Source of the DNA: SIG575 sp045534165
GTDB taxonomy: Bacteria > Bacillota > Clostridia > Oscillospirales > Acutalibacteraceae
Direction of reading: 5' to 3'
Assembly: GCA_045534165.1 (NCBI GenBank)
Contig: JAZSJD010000001.1
Location: forward strand, 1-23,474
DNA: 23,474 nucleotides
Shown: positions 6,744-14,854 of the stretch, piece by piece
Layout of the letters: every line of letters starts with the position of its first letter
Numbering within the stretch: position 1 is the first letter of the stretch
The notes under the pieces: model-generated
Told to the model about the DNA's origin: nothing
Databases searched by the model: none
Seen by the model: the letters and a program-made list of their open reading frames with translations, nothing else
Made by a program: the position numbers and the translations under genes

Positions 6744-7238
6744 ATGAAAAAAGTTGCAATTATTATGGGCAGCGACAGCGACTTGCCTGTTATTGAAAAA
6801 GGTATTGCAAAGTTAGAAGAATTTGGTATAGATTTTGAGGTGCACGTTTTCTCAGCTCACAGAACACCTGTTGAAGCTAAAGTTTTTTCGGAAACAGCAA
6901 GAGAAAACGGTTTTGGTGTAATTATTGCAGCAGCAGGTATGGCAGCTCATCTTGCAGGTGCAATTGCAGCTAATACAACATTGCCCGTTATCGGAATCCC
7001 CGTTAAATCAACTAATCTTGATGGTATGGACGCTCTTCTTTCAACTGTTCAGATGCCTACAGGTATCCCTGTTGCAACAGTTGCAATTAACGGTGCAGCC
7101 AATGCAGCACTTCTGGCTATTGAAATTCTTGCAGTAACAGATTCTGAACTTGCTGAAAAACTCGACAAAATGAGAAAAGATGGTGCAGAAACAGTTCTTA
7201 AAAAAGATGCTGCAATTTCAGCAAAATACTCTAAATAA
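6744..7238 (+). CDS. purE: N5-carboxyaminoimidazole ribonucleotide mutase (class I PurE)
   Basis: A 164-residue enzyme forming CAIR in purine synthesis. It starts with the nucleotide-binding MGSDSD (8-13), followed by FSAHRTP (36-42, with the conserved H39) and AAAGMAAHLAG (62-72). The AAHLAG form of this last segment points to class I, the N5-CAIR mutase, rather than the AGRSN form of class II AIR carboxylases. Class I normally works with PurK, which is not in this window. AGGAGG (6731-6736) lies 7 nt before ATG. It is the first gene behind the ZTP riboswitch and is followed after 14 nt by purF. Confidence 0.95.
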   Translation: MKKVAIIMGSDSDLPVIEKGIAKLEEFGIDFEVHVFSAHRTPVEAKVFSETARENGFGVIIAAAGMAAHLAGAIAANTTLPVIGIPVKSTNLDGMDALLSTVQMPTGIPVATVAINGAANAALLAIEILAVTDSELAEKLDKMRKDGAETVLKKDAAISAKYSK

Positions 7239-7252
7239 GGGGTAAGGTTATA

Positions 7253-8674
7253 ATGGGTGGCTTTTTCGGAGCAGTATCTAACAGAGATTGCGCTATAGAT
7301 GTTTTCTTCGGAGTTGATTACCATTCACATCTTGGCACAAGACGTGGCGGTATGGCAGCTTACGATGAAAAAATCGGTCTTCAACGCGAAATTCATAATA
7401 TAGAAAATTCACCTTTCAGGACTAAATTTGAAGGAATTACAGAAGAAATGAAAGGTAATTCATGCATCGGTTGTATAAGTGATAACGACCCGCAACCCTT
7501 GCTTATGCGTTCAAAGCTTGGTGTTTATGCAATCTGCAATGTAGGCACAATCAATAACGCAGATGAATTAGTAGATAAATATTTATGTGACGGCGGTCAT
7601 TTCACAGCAATGACCGGTGGTAAAATTAACTCAACAGAACTTGTTGCTGCCTTAATCGGAACAAAGTCAAGTTTTGTAGAGGGAATTAAATTTGTTCAGG
7701 AAGTTATTGACGGCTCAATGTCAATTCTTGTTCTTCTTGAAGGCGGCACAATTATTGCTGCAAGAGATAAAATGGGAAGAATTCCTGTTATTATAGGTAG
7801 AGATGATGACGGTTACTGTGTAACATTTGAAAGCTTTGCTTATGATAAATTGGGTTATTCTTTTGAAAAGGAATTAGGACCGGGTGAAATTGTTTCTATC
7901 ACCAAAGACAAAATTGAAGTTTTGTCTGAGGCAGGAGAAGAAATGAAAATATGTGCATTCCTGTGGACATATTACGGATATCCTACTTCTACTTATGAAG
8001 GTGTAAATGTTGAGGCTATGCGTTGCCGTAACGGTGCAATTATGGCTGAAACAGATAAAAATAATGGAGTAGCGCAAGACCTTGATTATGTTGCAGGTGT
8101 TCCTGATTCAGGTACTCCTCACGCAATCGGTTATGCAAATGTAAGCAGTGCAGACTTTGCAAGACCATTCATTAAATATACTCCTACATGGCCGAGAAGT
8201 TTTATGCCTTCTAATCAGAAGGAACGCAACAAGGTTGCTAAAATGAAACTTGTTCCTGTCCATGAACTTATTGAAAACAAGAAGCTTCTTTTTGTTGATG
8301 ACAGTATCGTACGTGGCACACAGCTTCGTGAAACTGTTGAATTCCTTTATGAAAACGGAGCAAAAGAAGTTCACATACGTTCTGCTTGTCCTCCTATTAT
8401 GTACAGCTGTAAATATCTTAATTTTTCACGCAGTACATCAGAGATGGAACTTATTGCAAGACAGGCAATAATGGAACTTGAAGGCGAAGAGGGCGTTAAA
8501 TATATCGATGAATATATTGATGGTAACACAGAAAGAGGTAAAAAGATGCGAAAATTAATCTGTGATAAGCTTCATTTTTCATCACTTGATTATCAGTCCC
8601 TTAATGGTGTAATCAAATCTATCGGTTTACCTGCATGTAAGATTTGTACTTACTGCTGGAACGGTAAAGAATAA
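7253..8674 (+). CDS. purF: PurF-family amidophosphoribosyltransferase with a degenerate glutaminase domain
   Basis: A 473-residue PurF homologue, the first step of purine synthesis (PRPP to phosphoribosylamine). The phosphoribosyltransferase half is intact, with the PRPP motif LLFVDDSIVRGT (345-356). The N-terminal Ntn glutaminase half is not: it begins MGGFFGAVS where active enzymes have the nucleophilic Cys (CGIVGI). The GHVRYxTxG glutamine-binding segment is replaced by CIGCISDNDPQP (71-82), and the DSE segment by NSTE (126-129). No Cys can be restored by an earlier start, because the frame meets a stop at 7232-7234 and only six non-Cys codons intervene. Cysteines C234, C386, C462, C465 and C468 match in placement the Fe-S ligands of Bacillus-type PurF. 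It may use free ammonia or a glutaminase in trans. Confidence 0.85.
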   Translation: MGGFFGAVSNRDCAIDVFFGVDYHSHLGTRRGGMAAYDEKIGLQREIHNIENSPFRTKFEGITEEMKGNSCIGCISDNDPQPLLMRSKLGVYAICNVGTINNADELVDKYLCDGGHFTAMTGGKINSTELVAALIGTKSSFVEGIKFVQEVIDGSMSILVLLEGGTIIAARDKMGRIPVIIGRDDDGYCVTFESFAYDKLGYSFEKELGPGEIVSITKDKIEVLSEAGEEMKICAFLWTYYGYPTSTYEGVNVEAMRCRNGAIMAETDKNNGVAQDLDYVAGVPDSGTPHAIGYANVSSADFARPFIKYTPTWPRSFMPSNQKERNKVAKMKLVPVHELIENKKLLFVDDSIVRGTQLRETVEFLYENGAKEVHIRSACPPIMYSCKYLNFSRSTSEMELIARQAIMELEGEEGVKYIDEYIDGNTERGKKMRKLICDKLHFSSLDYQSLNGVIKSIGLPACKICTYCWNGKE

Positions 8675-8717
8675 GAAAGTAAATAATTAATTTTTTATAT
8701 TGAAAGGAAGATTAACT

Positions 8718-9758
8718 GTGAATAATTCTAAATCAGATAGCTACGCATCAGCAGGTGTTGATATTACTGCAGGTTACAAAGCAGTTGAACTTATGAAACA
8801 GCACATTGCAAGAACAATAACAAAAGGCGCTGCATCCGATATCGGCGGTTTCGGTGGTCTTTTTGAACTTGACCTTACAGGAATTACTCGTCCTGTGCTT
8901 GTAAGTGGTACTGACGGTGTTGGTACAAAGCTTAAGCTTGCTTTTATTATGGATAAACACGATACAGTTGGTATTGACTGTGTTGCTATGTGTGTAAACG
9001 ATATTATTTGTTGTGGTGCAAAACCCTTGTTCTTCCTTGACTATATTGCTTGCGGTAAGAACATTCCTGAAAAAATTGCAAGCATTGTTTCCGGTGTTGC
9101 TGAAGGTTGTGTTCAGTCAGGTGCATCTCTTATCGGTGGCGAAACAGCAGAAATGCCCGGTTTCTATCCTGTTGATGAATATGACCTTGCAGGTTTTTCT
9201 GTTGGTGTTGTAGACCGTGACAAAGTTGTTGATAACTCAACAGTTAAAGAAGGGGACGCAATTATTGCTCTCAAATCAAGTGGTGTACATTCAAATGGTT
9301 TCTCACTTGTAAGAAAAGTTTTTGATGTTGAAAATAACGATATCAAAACTCCTCTTGAACGTCTTGGCGGTAAATCAATCGGTGAAACTCTTCTTACACC
9401 TACAAAGATTTATGTAAAACCTGTACTTGCACTTCTTGAAGAAGTAAAACTTAAAGCTATTCCACACATCACAGGTGGTGGCTTCTACGAAAACATTCCG
9501 AGAAGTATTCCCAAAGGTTTCGGCGCAAAAATCAAGAGAAGCGACGTTCAGGTTCTTCCTATTTTTGAACTTATTGCAGAAGCAGGCAATATTCCCGAAA
9601 GAGATATGTTCAACACATTCAATATGGGTGTTGGTATGAGCATTGTTGTTAATAAAGAAGATGCTGAAAAAGCATTGGAAATCCTTCGTGCAAACGGTGA
9701 AGATGCATATCTTCTCGGCGAAGTTGTAAAATCCGAAGAGGGTGTTATCATTGAGTAA
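8718..9758 (+). CDS. purM: Phosphoribosylformylglycinamidine cyclo-ligase (AIR synthetase)
   Basis: A 346-residue ATP-dependent enzyme that closes the imidazole ring, turning FGAM into AIR. The N-terminal AGVDITAGYKAVELM, the nucleotide/substrate segment GTDGVGTKLKLA (64-75), GGETAEMPGFY (140-150) and SGVHSNGFSLV are typical, and length is normal. I chose GTG 8718: AAGGAA (8704-8709) lies about 8 nt upstream, and this start gives the family N-terminus. A TTG at 8700 would begin before that ribosome site. Its 3' end overlaps purN by 8 nt. The 43-nt gap before it is the longest between purine genes and holds no visible hairpin. Confidence 0.95.
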   Translation: MNNSKSDSYASAGVDITAGYKAVELMKQHIARTITKGAASDIGGFGGLFELDLTGITRPVLVSGTDGVGTKLKLAFIMDKHDTVGIDCVAMCVNDIICCGAKPLFFLDYIACGKNIPEKIASIVSGVAEGCVQSGASLIGGETAEMPGFYPVDEYDLAGFSVGVVDRDKVVDNSTVKEGDAIIALKSSGVHSNGFSLVRKVFDVENNDIKTPLERLGGKSIGETLLTPTKIYVKPVLALLEEVKLKAIPHITGGGFYENIPRSIPKGFGAKIKRSDVQVLPIFELIAEAGNIPERDMFNTFNMGVGMSIVVNKEDAEKALEILRANGEDAYLLGEVVKSEEGVIIE

Positions 9759-10389
9759 AAAGAATATTGCTGTTCTTGTTTCCGGCGGTGGTACAAATCT
9801 TCAGAGTCTTATTGATGCTGAAAAAACAGGTATGTTCGGTGAAAGTAAAATCACCCTTGTTGTTGCATCCAAAGATGGTGTATATGCTCTTGAAAGAGCA
9901 AAAAACAATGGCATTGCTTCAAAAGTACTTTGCCGTAAGGATTATGACAGTATAGCAGCTTACTCAAAAGCTTTGACAGAAACTCTTGTTCAGGAAAAGA
10001 TTGACCTTGTAGTTCTTGCAGGCTTTCTTACAATTATTGATGAACAGGTTTATGAAGCTTTTCCGAATAAAATAATTAATATTCATCCGGCTTTGATTCC
10101 TTTATTCTGCGGAAAAGGATATTATGGACTTCACGTTCACGAAGCAGCCTTGAAAAAAGGCGTGAAAGTTTCAGGTGCAACAGTGCATTTTGTAACTCCT
10201 GAATGTGATGCAGGGCCTATTATCCTTCAGAAAGCGGTTGAAGTAAAACAGAATGATACTCCTGAAACACTTCAGAAAAGAATTATGGAAGAAGCTGAAT
10301 GGAAATTATTACCTCAGGCAGTTAAGCTTTTCTGCGAAGATAAGATAACTGTAGTTGATGAGAAAGTAATAATAGACGAAAGGGACTGA
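9751..10389 (+). CDS. purN: Phosphoribosylglycinamide formyltransferase (GAR transformylase)
   Basis: A 212-residue enzyme that transfers the formyl group of 10-formyl-THF to GAR. The phosphate/substrate loop LVSGGGTNLQSL (9-20) and the catalytic triad N110 and H112 (INIHPAL) and D153 (PECDAGPI) are all present, with GKGYYGLHVHEA between them. I prefer TTG 9751, preceded by GAGGG (9738-9742) at 8 nt, giving an N-terminus close to the family; GTG 9742 in the same frame is the alternative. The overlap with purM implies coupled translation. As a folate-dependent step it is a logical target of the upstream ZTP riboswitch. Confidence 0.95.
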   Translation: MSKKNIAVLVSGGGTNLQSLIDAEKTGMFGESKITLVVASKDGVYALERAKNNGIASKVLCRKDYDSIAAYSKALTETLVQEKIDLVVLAGFLTIIDEQVYEAFPNKIINIHPALIPLFCGKGYYGLHVHEAALKKGVKVSGATVHFVTPECDAGPIILQKAVEVKQNDTPETLQKRIMEEAEWKLLPQAVKLFCEDKITVVDEKVIIDERD

Positions 10390-10393
10390 GAAT

Positions 10394-11110
10394 ATGGAGA
10401 TTAAAACAATAGCTAATGAACTTAATTCTCTTGCATATCATGGCAGAGGCATTATTATAGGTAAAAGTGCTGATGGTAAAAAGGCAGTAACTGCTTATTT
10501 CATTATGGGCAGAAGTGAAAACAGCCGTAACCGTGTTTTTGTGGCAGAAGGTAATGCTATGAGAACAAAGGCATTTGATGAATCAAAAATGACAGACCCC
10601 CATCTTATAATTTACTATCCCGTAAGAGTTCTTGGTAACAAAACAATCGTTACAAACGGTGACCAGACAGATACTCTCTATGAACTTATGGATAAGCAGA
10701 TGACATTTGAACAGGCTCTTCGTACAAGAGAGTTTGAAGATGATGCTCCTAATTTCACTCCCAGAATTTCAGGTATCATCCGTCTTGAAAATGATGGTAT
10801 GAATTATGCTATGTCAATTCTTAAGAGTGCAGAAGGTGATGATTCTTCCTGCGAAAGATTTACTTATGCATATTCTAACCCAATCTGCGGTAAAGCTAAA
10901 TTTATCCATACATACAATTGTGATGGAAATCCGCTTCCTTCTTTTGAAGGTGAGCCCAAAACTCTTGAACTTCCGGATGTAAGCATTGATGAGCTTACAG
11001 ACCTTATCTGGACAAACTTAAACGAAGATAATAAAGTTTCTCTTTTTGTAAGATATATTGATATCGAAAGCGGCGAAGCAGAAACAAGAATTGTTAATAA
11101 AAACAAGTAA
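10394..11110 (+). CDS. purO: IMP cyclohydrolase, archaeal PurO type
   Basis: A 238-residue protein that I assign to the PurO-type IMP cyclohydrolase family, which closes FAICAR to IMP. I recognise the family from YHGRGIIIGKSADGK (15-29), FIMGRSENSRNRVF (36-49), VTNGDQTDTLYE (86-97) and FEDDAPNFTPRI (114-125). PurO is best known from methanogenic archaea, about 200 residues long; the extra length here is mainly C-terminal. It sits 4 nt after purN and 13 nt before a transformylase that lacks its own cyclohydrolase domain, so it supplies the missing last step. AGGGA (10381-10385) lies 8 nt before ATG. Catalytic residues were not checked individually. Confidence 0.85.
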   Translation: MEIKTIANELNSLAYHGRGIIIGKSADGKKAVTAYFIMGRSENSRNRVFVAEGNAMRTKAFDESKMTDPHLIIYYPVRVLGNKTIVTNGDQTDTLYELMDKQMTFEQALRTREFEDDAPNFTPRISGIIRLENDGMNYAMSILKSAEGDDSSCERFTYAYSNPICGKAKFIHTYNCDGNPLPSFEGEPKTLELPDVSIDELTDLIWTNLNEDNKVSLFVRYIDIESGEAETRIVNKNK

Positions 11111-11123
11111 TCAGGAGGCTATT

Positions 11124-12308
11124 ATGAAAGAATTTGAACTTAAATATGGTTGTAACCCAAATCAGAAACCTGCCAAAATTTTTATGGCAAACGGTGAAGA
11201 CCTTCCTATTGAAATTTTAAACGGCAGACCGGGTTTCATTAATTTCCTCGATGCATTCAATAGCTGGCAGCTTGTTAAAGAAATCAAAGAAGCTTTAGGT
11301 GAAGTTGCTGCAACATCTTTCAAACACGTTAGCCCCACATCTGCTGCTATCGGTACAAAACTTCCTGATAGCCTTAAAAAAGCTTGCTTTGTAGATGATA
11401 TTGAAGGTCTTGATGATTCTCCTCTGGCTTGTGCATATGCACGTGCAAGAGGTACAGACAGAATGTCATCTTTTGGCGACTGGATTGCACTTTCAGATGT
11501 TTGCGACGTAACAACTGCAAAACTTATTGCACGTGAAGTTTCTGATGGTGTTATTGCTCCCGGTTATGAACCCGAAGCACTTGAAATTCTCAAAGGCAAA
11601 AGAAAGGGTAGCTACAATATTGTTAAAATTGACCCCAACTATGTTCCTGCACCTATTGAACATAAAGATGTTTACGGTGTAACATTTGAACAGGGCAGAA
11701 ATGAATTCAAAATCAATGAAGAACTTCTTTCTAACCTTGTAACAGAAAATAAAGATGTACCCGATAGTGCAAAGAGAGATCTTATCATTGCTCTCATCAC
11801 ACTTAAATATACACAGTCAAACTCTGTTTGCTATGCAGTTGACGGACAGGCTATTGGTGTTGGCGCAGGTCAGCAGTCAAGAATTCATTGTACACGTCTT
11901 GCAGGTAATAAAGCTGATATATGGCATCTTCGTCAGCATCCTATGGTGCTTGATCTTCCTTTCCTTGATACAATCGGCAGACCTGACCGTGACAACGTAA
12001 TTGACGTTTATATTTCTGATGATTATGAAGATGTTCTTGCAGACGGAAACTGGCAGAAATTCTTCAAAGTTCAGCCTGCTCCTCTCACAAGAGAGCTTAA
12101 GAAAGAATACCTCTCTTCATTAAGCGGTGTAGCACTTGGTTCAGACGCATTCTTCCCGTTTGATGATAACATTGAAAGAGCAAAAAGAAGCGGTGTTTCT
12201 TATATTGCACAGCCTGGTGGTTCAATCAGAGATGACGTTGTTATCAATTGCTGTAATAAATATAATATGACAATGTCATTCACAGGAATGAGATTGTTCC
12301 ACCATTAA
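11124..12308 (+). CDS. purH: Stand-alone AICAR transformylase (PurH C-terminal domain only)
   Basis: A 394-residue phosphoribosylaminoimidazolecarboxamide formyltransferase, transferring formyl from 10-formyl-THF to AICAR. It begins at the point where bifunctional PurH enters its transformylase domain (FELKYGCNPNQKP, 4-16, matching the LRYGxNPHQ signature). The catalytic K67-H68 pair is present in SFKHVSPTSAAIG. Other typical segments are ARGTDRMSSFGDW, GVGAGQQSRIHC and the C-terminal GMRLFHH. The N-terminal MGS-like IMP cyclohydrolase domain of ordinary PurH (about 200 residues) is absent, and the upstream PurO-type gene replaces it. AGGAGG (11113-11118) lies 5 nt before ATG 11124. Upstream in-frame codons from 11058 lie inside the previous gene and are rejected. 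Confidence 0.93.
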   Translation: MKEFELKYGCNPNQKPAKIFMANGEDLPIEILNGRPGFINFLDAFNSWQLVKEIKEALGEVAATSFKHVSPTSAAIGTKLPDSLKKACFVDDIEGLDDSPLACAYARARGTDRMSSFGDWIALSDVCDVTTAKLIAREVSDGVIAPGYEPEALEILKGKRKGSYNIVKIDPNYVPAPIEHKDVYGVTFEQGRNEFKINEELLSNLVTENKDVPDSAKRDLIIALITLKYTQSNSVCYAVDGQAIGVGAGQQSRIHCTRLAGNKADIWHLRQHPMVLDLPFLDTIGRPDRDNVIDVYISDDYEDVLADGNWQKFFKVQPAPLTRELKKEYLSSLSGVALGSDAFFPFDDNIERAKRSGVSYIAQPGGSIRDDVVINCCNKYNMTMSFTGMRLFHH

Positions 12309-12320
12309 GGAGTATATATA

Positions 12321-13559
12321 ATGAATTTTTTTGACGAACTCGCAAAATATGATAATGAAGTCTTTTCAGCTTGTGACCTTGAATTGAAAAGACAACAGCA
12401 TAATATAGAACTTATTGCATCTGAAAATATTGTTTCTCCTGCAGTTCTTCTTGCAGCAGGCACTGTTCTCACAAACAAATACGCAGAAGGTTATCCTTCA
12501 AAGAGATATTATGGTGGTTGTGAACGTGTTGATATCGTTGAAGATATAGCAAGAGACCGTGCAAAGAAACTTTTTGGTGCAGAACATGCCAATGTTCAGC
12601 CTCACAGTGGTGCTAACGCAAACCTTGCAGCATTTTTTGCTTTTCTTGAATGCGGAGATACTGTTATGGGTCTTAACCTTGCTCATGGTGGTCATCTTTC
12701 ACACGGTTCACCTGTAAACATTTCAGGTAAGTATTTCAATATCGTTCCTTATGGTGTTTCTGATGTGACAGAAACAATTGACTATGAAGAAATGAGAAGA
12801 ATTGCAATCGAGTGCAAGCCCAAGATGATTGTTTCAGGTGCAAGTGCATATTCGAGAACAATTGACTTTGCAAAAATCAGAGAAATCTGTGATGAAGTCG
12901 GAGCATATATGATGGTTGATATTGCTCACATTGCAGGTCTTGTTGCAGCAGGTCTTCATCCCAGCCCTGTGCCTTATGCAGATGTTGTAACTTCAACAAC
13001 TCATAAAACACTCAGAGGTCCCAGAGGTGGTCTTATCCTTTGCAAAGAAAAATATGCAAAACAGATTGATAAGGCTGTTTTCCCCGGCACACAGGGCGGC
13101 CCTCTTATGCACATAATTGCAGCAAAAGCAGTTGCTTTTGGTGAAGCACTTAAAGATGAATTCAAAGAATATCAGAAGCAGGTTGTTAAAAATGCTTCTG
13201 TATTGGCAGAATCAATGAAAGAAGAAGGTTTCAGACTTGTTTCTGACGGTACAGATAACCACCTTATGCTTGTTGATTTAACTCCCTTTGATATCACAGG
13301 TAAAGAACTTGAAAAAAGACTTGACGAAGTTCATATTACTGTCAATAAAAATACAATTCCTAATGAGACACAGAGTCCCTTTGTTACAAGTGGTATCAGA
13401 ATCGGTACTCCGGCTGTTACTTCACGTGGCTTTAAAGAAGAAGAAATGCTTCTTATTGCAAAATGGATTAAACTTGTTGCAACTGACTTTGAAAATTCAA
13501 AGGATAAAATTATTGAAGAAGTAATGGCACTTTGTGAAAAGTTCCCGATTTACCAGTAA
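12321..13559 (+). CDS. glyA: Serine hydroxymethyltransferase
   Basis: A 412-residue PLP enzyme that moves the serine hydroxymethyl group to tetrahydrofolate, making glycine and methylene-THF. The PLP lysine is K229 in TSTTHKTLRGPRGG. Also seen are LIASENIVSP (31-40), KYAEGYPSKRYYGG (53-66), PHSGANANLA (94-103) and VDIAHIAGLVAAG (199-211). AAGGAG (12307-12312) lies 8 nt before ATG. Its place inside the purine operon fits its products: glycine for PurD and one-carbon units for PurN and the AICAR transformylase. Co-control by the ZTP riboswitch would raise one-carbon supply when 10-formyl-THF is low. Confidence 0.97.
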   Translation: MNFFDELAKYDNEVFSACDLELKRQQHNIELIASENIVSPAVLLAAGTVLTNKYAEGYPSKRYYGGCERVDIVEDIARDRAKKLFGAEHANVQPHSGANANLAAFFAFLECGDTVMGLNLAHGGHLSHGSPVNISGKYFNIVPYGVSDVTETIDYEEMRRIAIECKPKMIVSGASAYSRTIDFAKIREICDEVGAYMMVDIAHIAGLVAAGLHPSPVPYADVVTSTTHKTLRGPRGGLILCKEKYAKQIDKAVFPGTQGGPLMHIIAAKAVAFGEALKDEFKEYQKQVVKNASVLAESMKEEGFRLVSDGTDNHLMLVDLTPFDITGKELEKRLDEVHITVNKNTIPNETQSPFVTSGIRIGTPAVTSRGFKEEEMLLIAKWIKLVATDFENSKDKIIEEVMALCEKFPIYQ

Positions 13560-13579
13560 TATAATTGGAGGTAGACTGG

Positions 13580-14851
13580 ATGAAACTTTTAGTTGTAGGT
13601 GGCGGCGGACGTGAGCACGCCATTATTAAAAAGTTAAAAGAAAATGAAAATGTAGAAAAAATTTATGCACTTCCTGGTAACGGTGGTATTGCAGAAGATG
13701 CAGAGTGTATAAATATCGGTGCAAAAGATATTGAAAAACAGGTTGAATTTGCAAAGCTGAACAACATTGATTTTGCAGTCGTTGCACCTGATGATCCGTT
13801 AGTTCTTGGAGCAGTAGATGCTTTTAATGAAGCGGGTATCAAATGCTTTGGTCCTAAAAAGAACGCAGCCATTATCGAAGGCAGCAAAGTTTTCTCTAAA
13901 AACCTTATGAAAAAATATAATATTCCCACAGCAGAATATGAAGTTTTTTCAGATGCAGCTGATGCACTCAAATATCTTGAAACTGCTCCCATTCCTACCG
14001 TTATCAAAGCGGACGGTCTTGCTTTAGGTAAAGGTGTTATAATTGCAATGACACGTGATGAAGCAGTAGATGCAGTTAAAGAAATTATGGAAGATAAAGT
14101 TTTCGGCGAAAGCGGTAACAATATCGTAATCGAAGAATTTCTTACCGGTCCTGAAGTTTCTGTTCTTTCATTTACTGATGGTAACACAGTTGTTCCTATG
14201 ATTTCATCAATGGACCACAAACGTGCTCTTGATAATGATGAAGGACTTAACACAGGCGGTATGGGTACAGTTGCTCCCAATCCCTACTATACAGAAGATG
14301 TTGCCAAGGAATGTATGGAAAAAATCTTCATTCCCACAATCAATGCAATGAAAGCAGAGGGCAGGGAGTTCAAAGGTTGTCTTTATTTCGGTCTTATGAT
14401 AACTCCCGATGGTCCGAAAGTTATTGAATATAACTGTCGTTTCGGCGACCCTGAAACTCAGGTTGTTCTTCCATTGCTTGAAAGCGACTTGTTTGATATT
14501 ATGGTAGCTTGTGCAGATGGCACACTTGATAAAACAGAAGTTAAGTTTTCTGACAAAAATGCTTGTTGTGTTGTTATGGCTTCAGAGGGTTATCCCAAGA
14601 AATATGCAACAGGCTTTGAAATCAAAGCAGAAAAAGATGATAGTTATGAGCTTTATATTGCAGGTGCAAAACTTTCTGATGACGGAAAGCTCTTGACAGG
14701 TGGCGGACGTGTTCTTGGTGTTGTTTCAACAGCTGAAACACTTAAAGGTGCAGTTGAAAAGGCATATGAAAACGTTAAAAAAGTAAGCTTTGATAATGCA
14801 TTTTACAGAAAAGATATCGGCAAAAAAGCACTCTTGAAAACGGAGGAATAA
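13580..14851 (+). CDS. purD: Phosphoribosylamine-glycine ligase (GAR synthetase)
   Basis: A 423-residue ATP-grasp enzyme that joins phosphoribosylamine and glycine, the second step of purine synthesis. It starts with VVGGGGREHAI (5-15), then GPKKNAAIIEGSKVFSK (91-107), the ATP-binding loop IKADGLALGKGVIIA (142-156) and NCRFGDPETQ. Length is normal. I chose ATG 13580, with GGAGG (13567-13571) 8 nt upstream; a TTG at 13565 would contain the ribosome site. The gap to purL is 3 nt. It uses the product of PurF and glycine, which glyA can provide. Confidence 0.96.
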   Translation: MKLLVVGGGGREHAIIKKLKENENVEKIYALPGNGGIAEDAECINIGAKDIEKQVEFAKLNNIDFAVVAPDDPLVLGAVDAFNEAGIKCFGPKKNAAIIEGSKVFSKNLMKKYNIPTAEYEVFSDAADALKYLETAPIPTVIKADGLALGKGVIIAMTRDEAVDAVKEIMEDKVFGESGNNIVIEEFLTGPEVSVLSFTDGNTVVPMISSMDHKRALDNDEGLNTGGMGTVAPNPYYTEDVAKECMEKIFIPTINAMKAEGREFKGCLYFGLMITPDGPKVIEYNCRFGDPETQVVLPLLESDLFDIMVACADGTLDKTEVKFSDKNACCVVMASEGYPKKYATGFEIKAEKDDSYELYIAGAKLSDDGKLLTGGGRVLGVVSTAETLKGAVEKAYENVKKVSFDNAFYRKDIGKKALLKTEE

Positions 14852-14854
14852 TAA

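Noticed and set aside
6744..7238. Class II PurE (direct AIR carboxylase), which would explain the lack of purK
   Set aside because: The AAHLAG segment and SAHRTP motif are class I; class II proteins carry an AGRSN-type segment there.
7253..7400. Frameshift or wrong start as the reason for the missing Cys in PurF
   Set aside because: The frame is closed by a stop at 7232-7234, the ribosome site fits ATG 7253, and the GGFFG start aligns with the normal N-terminus. Several separate glutamine-site residues differ too, so one sequencing error would not explain it.
13663..14280. 205-codon open frame on the minus strand inside purD
   Set aside because: It is antisense to a clear purD, has no ribosome site or recognisable motif, and is serine/leucine-rich as expected for the complement of coding sequence.
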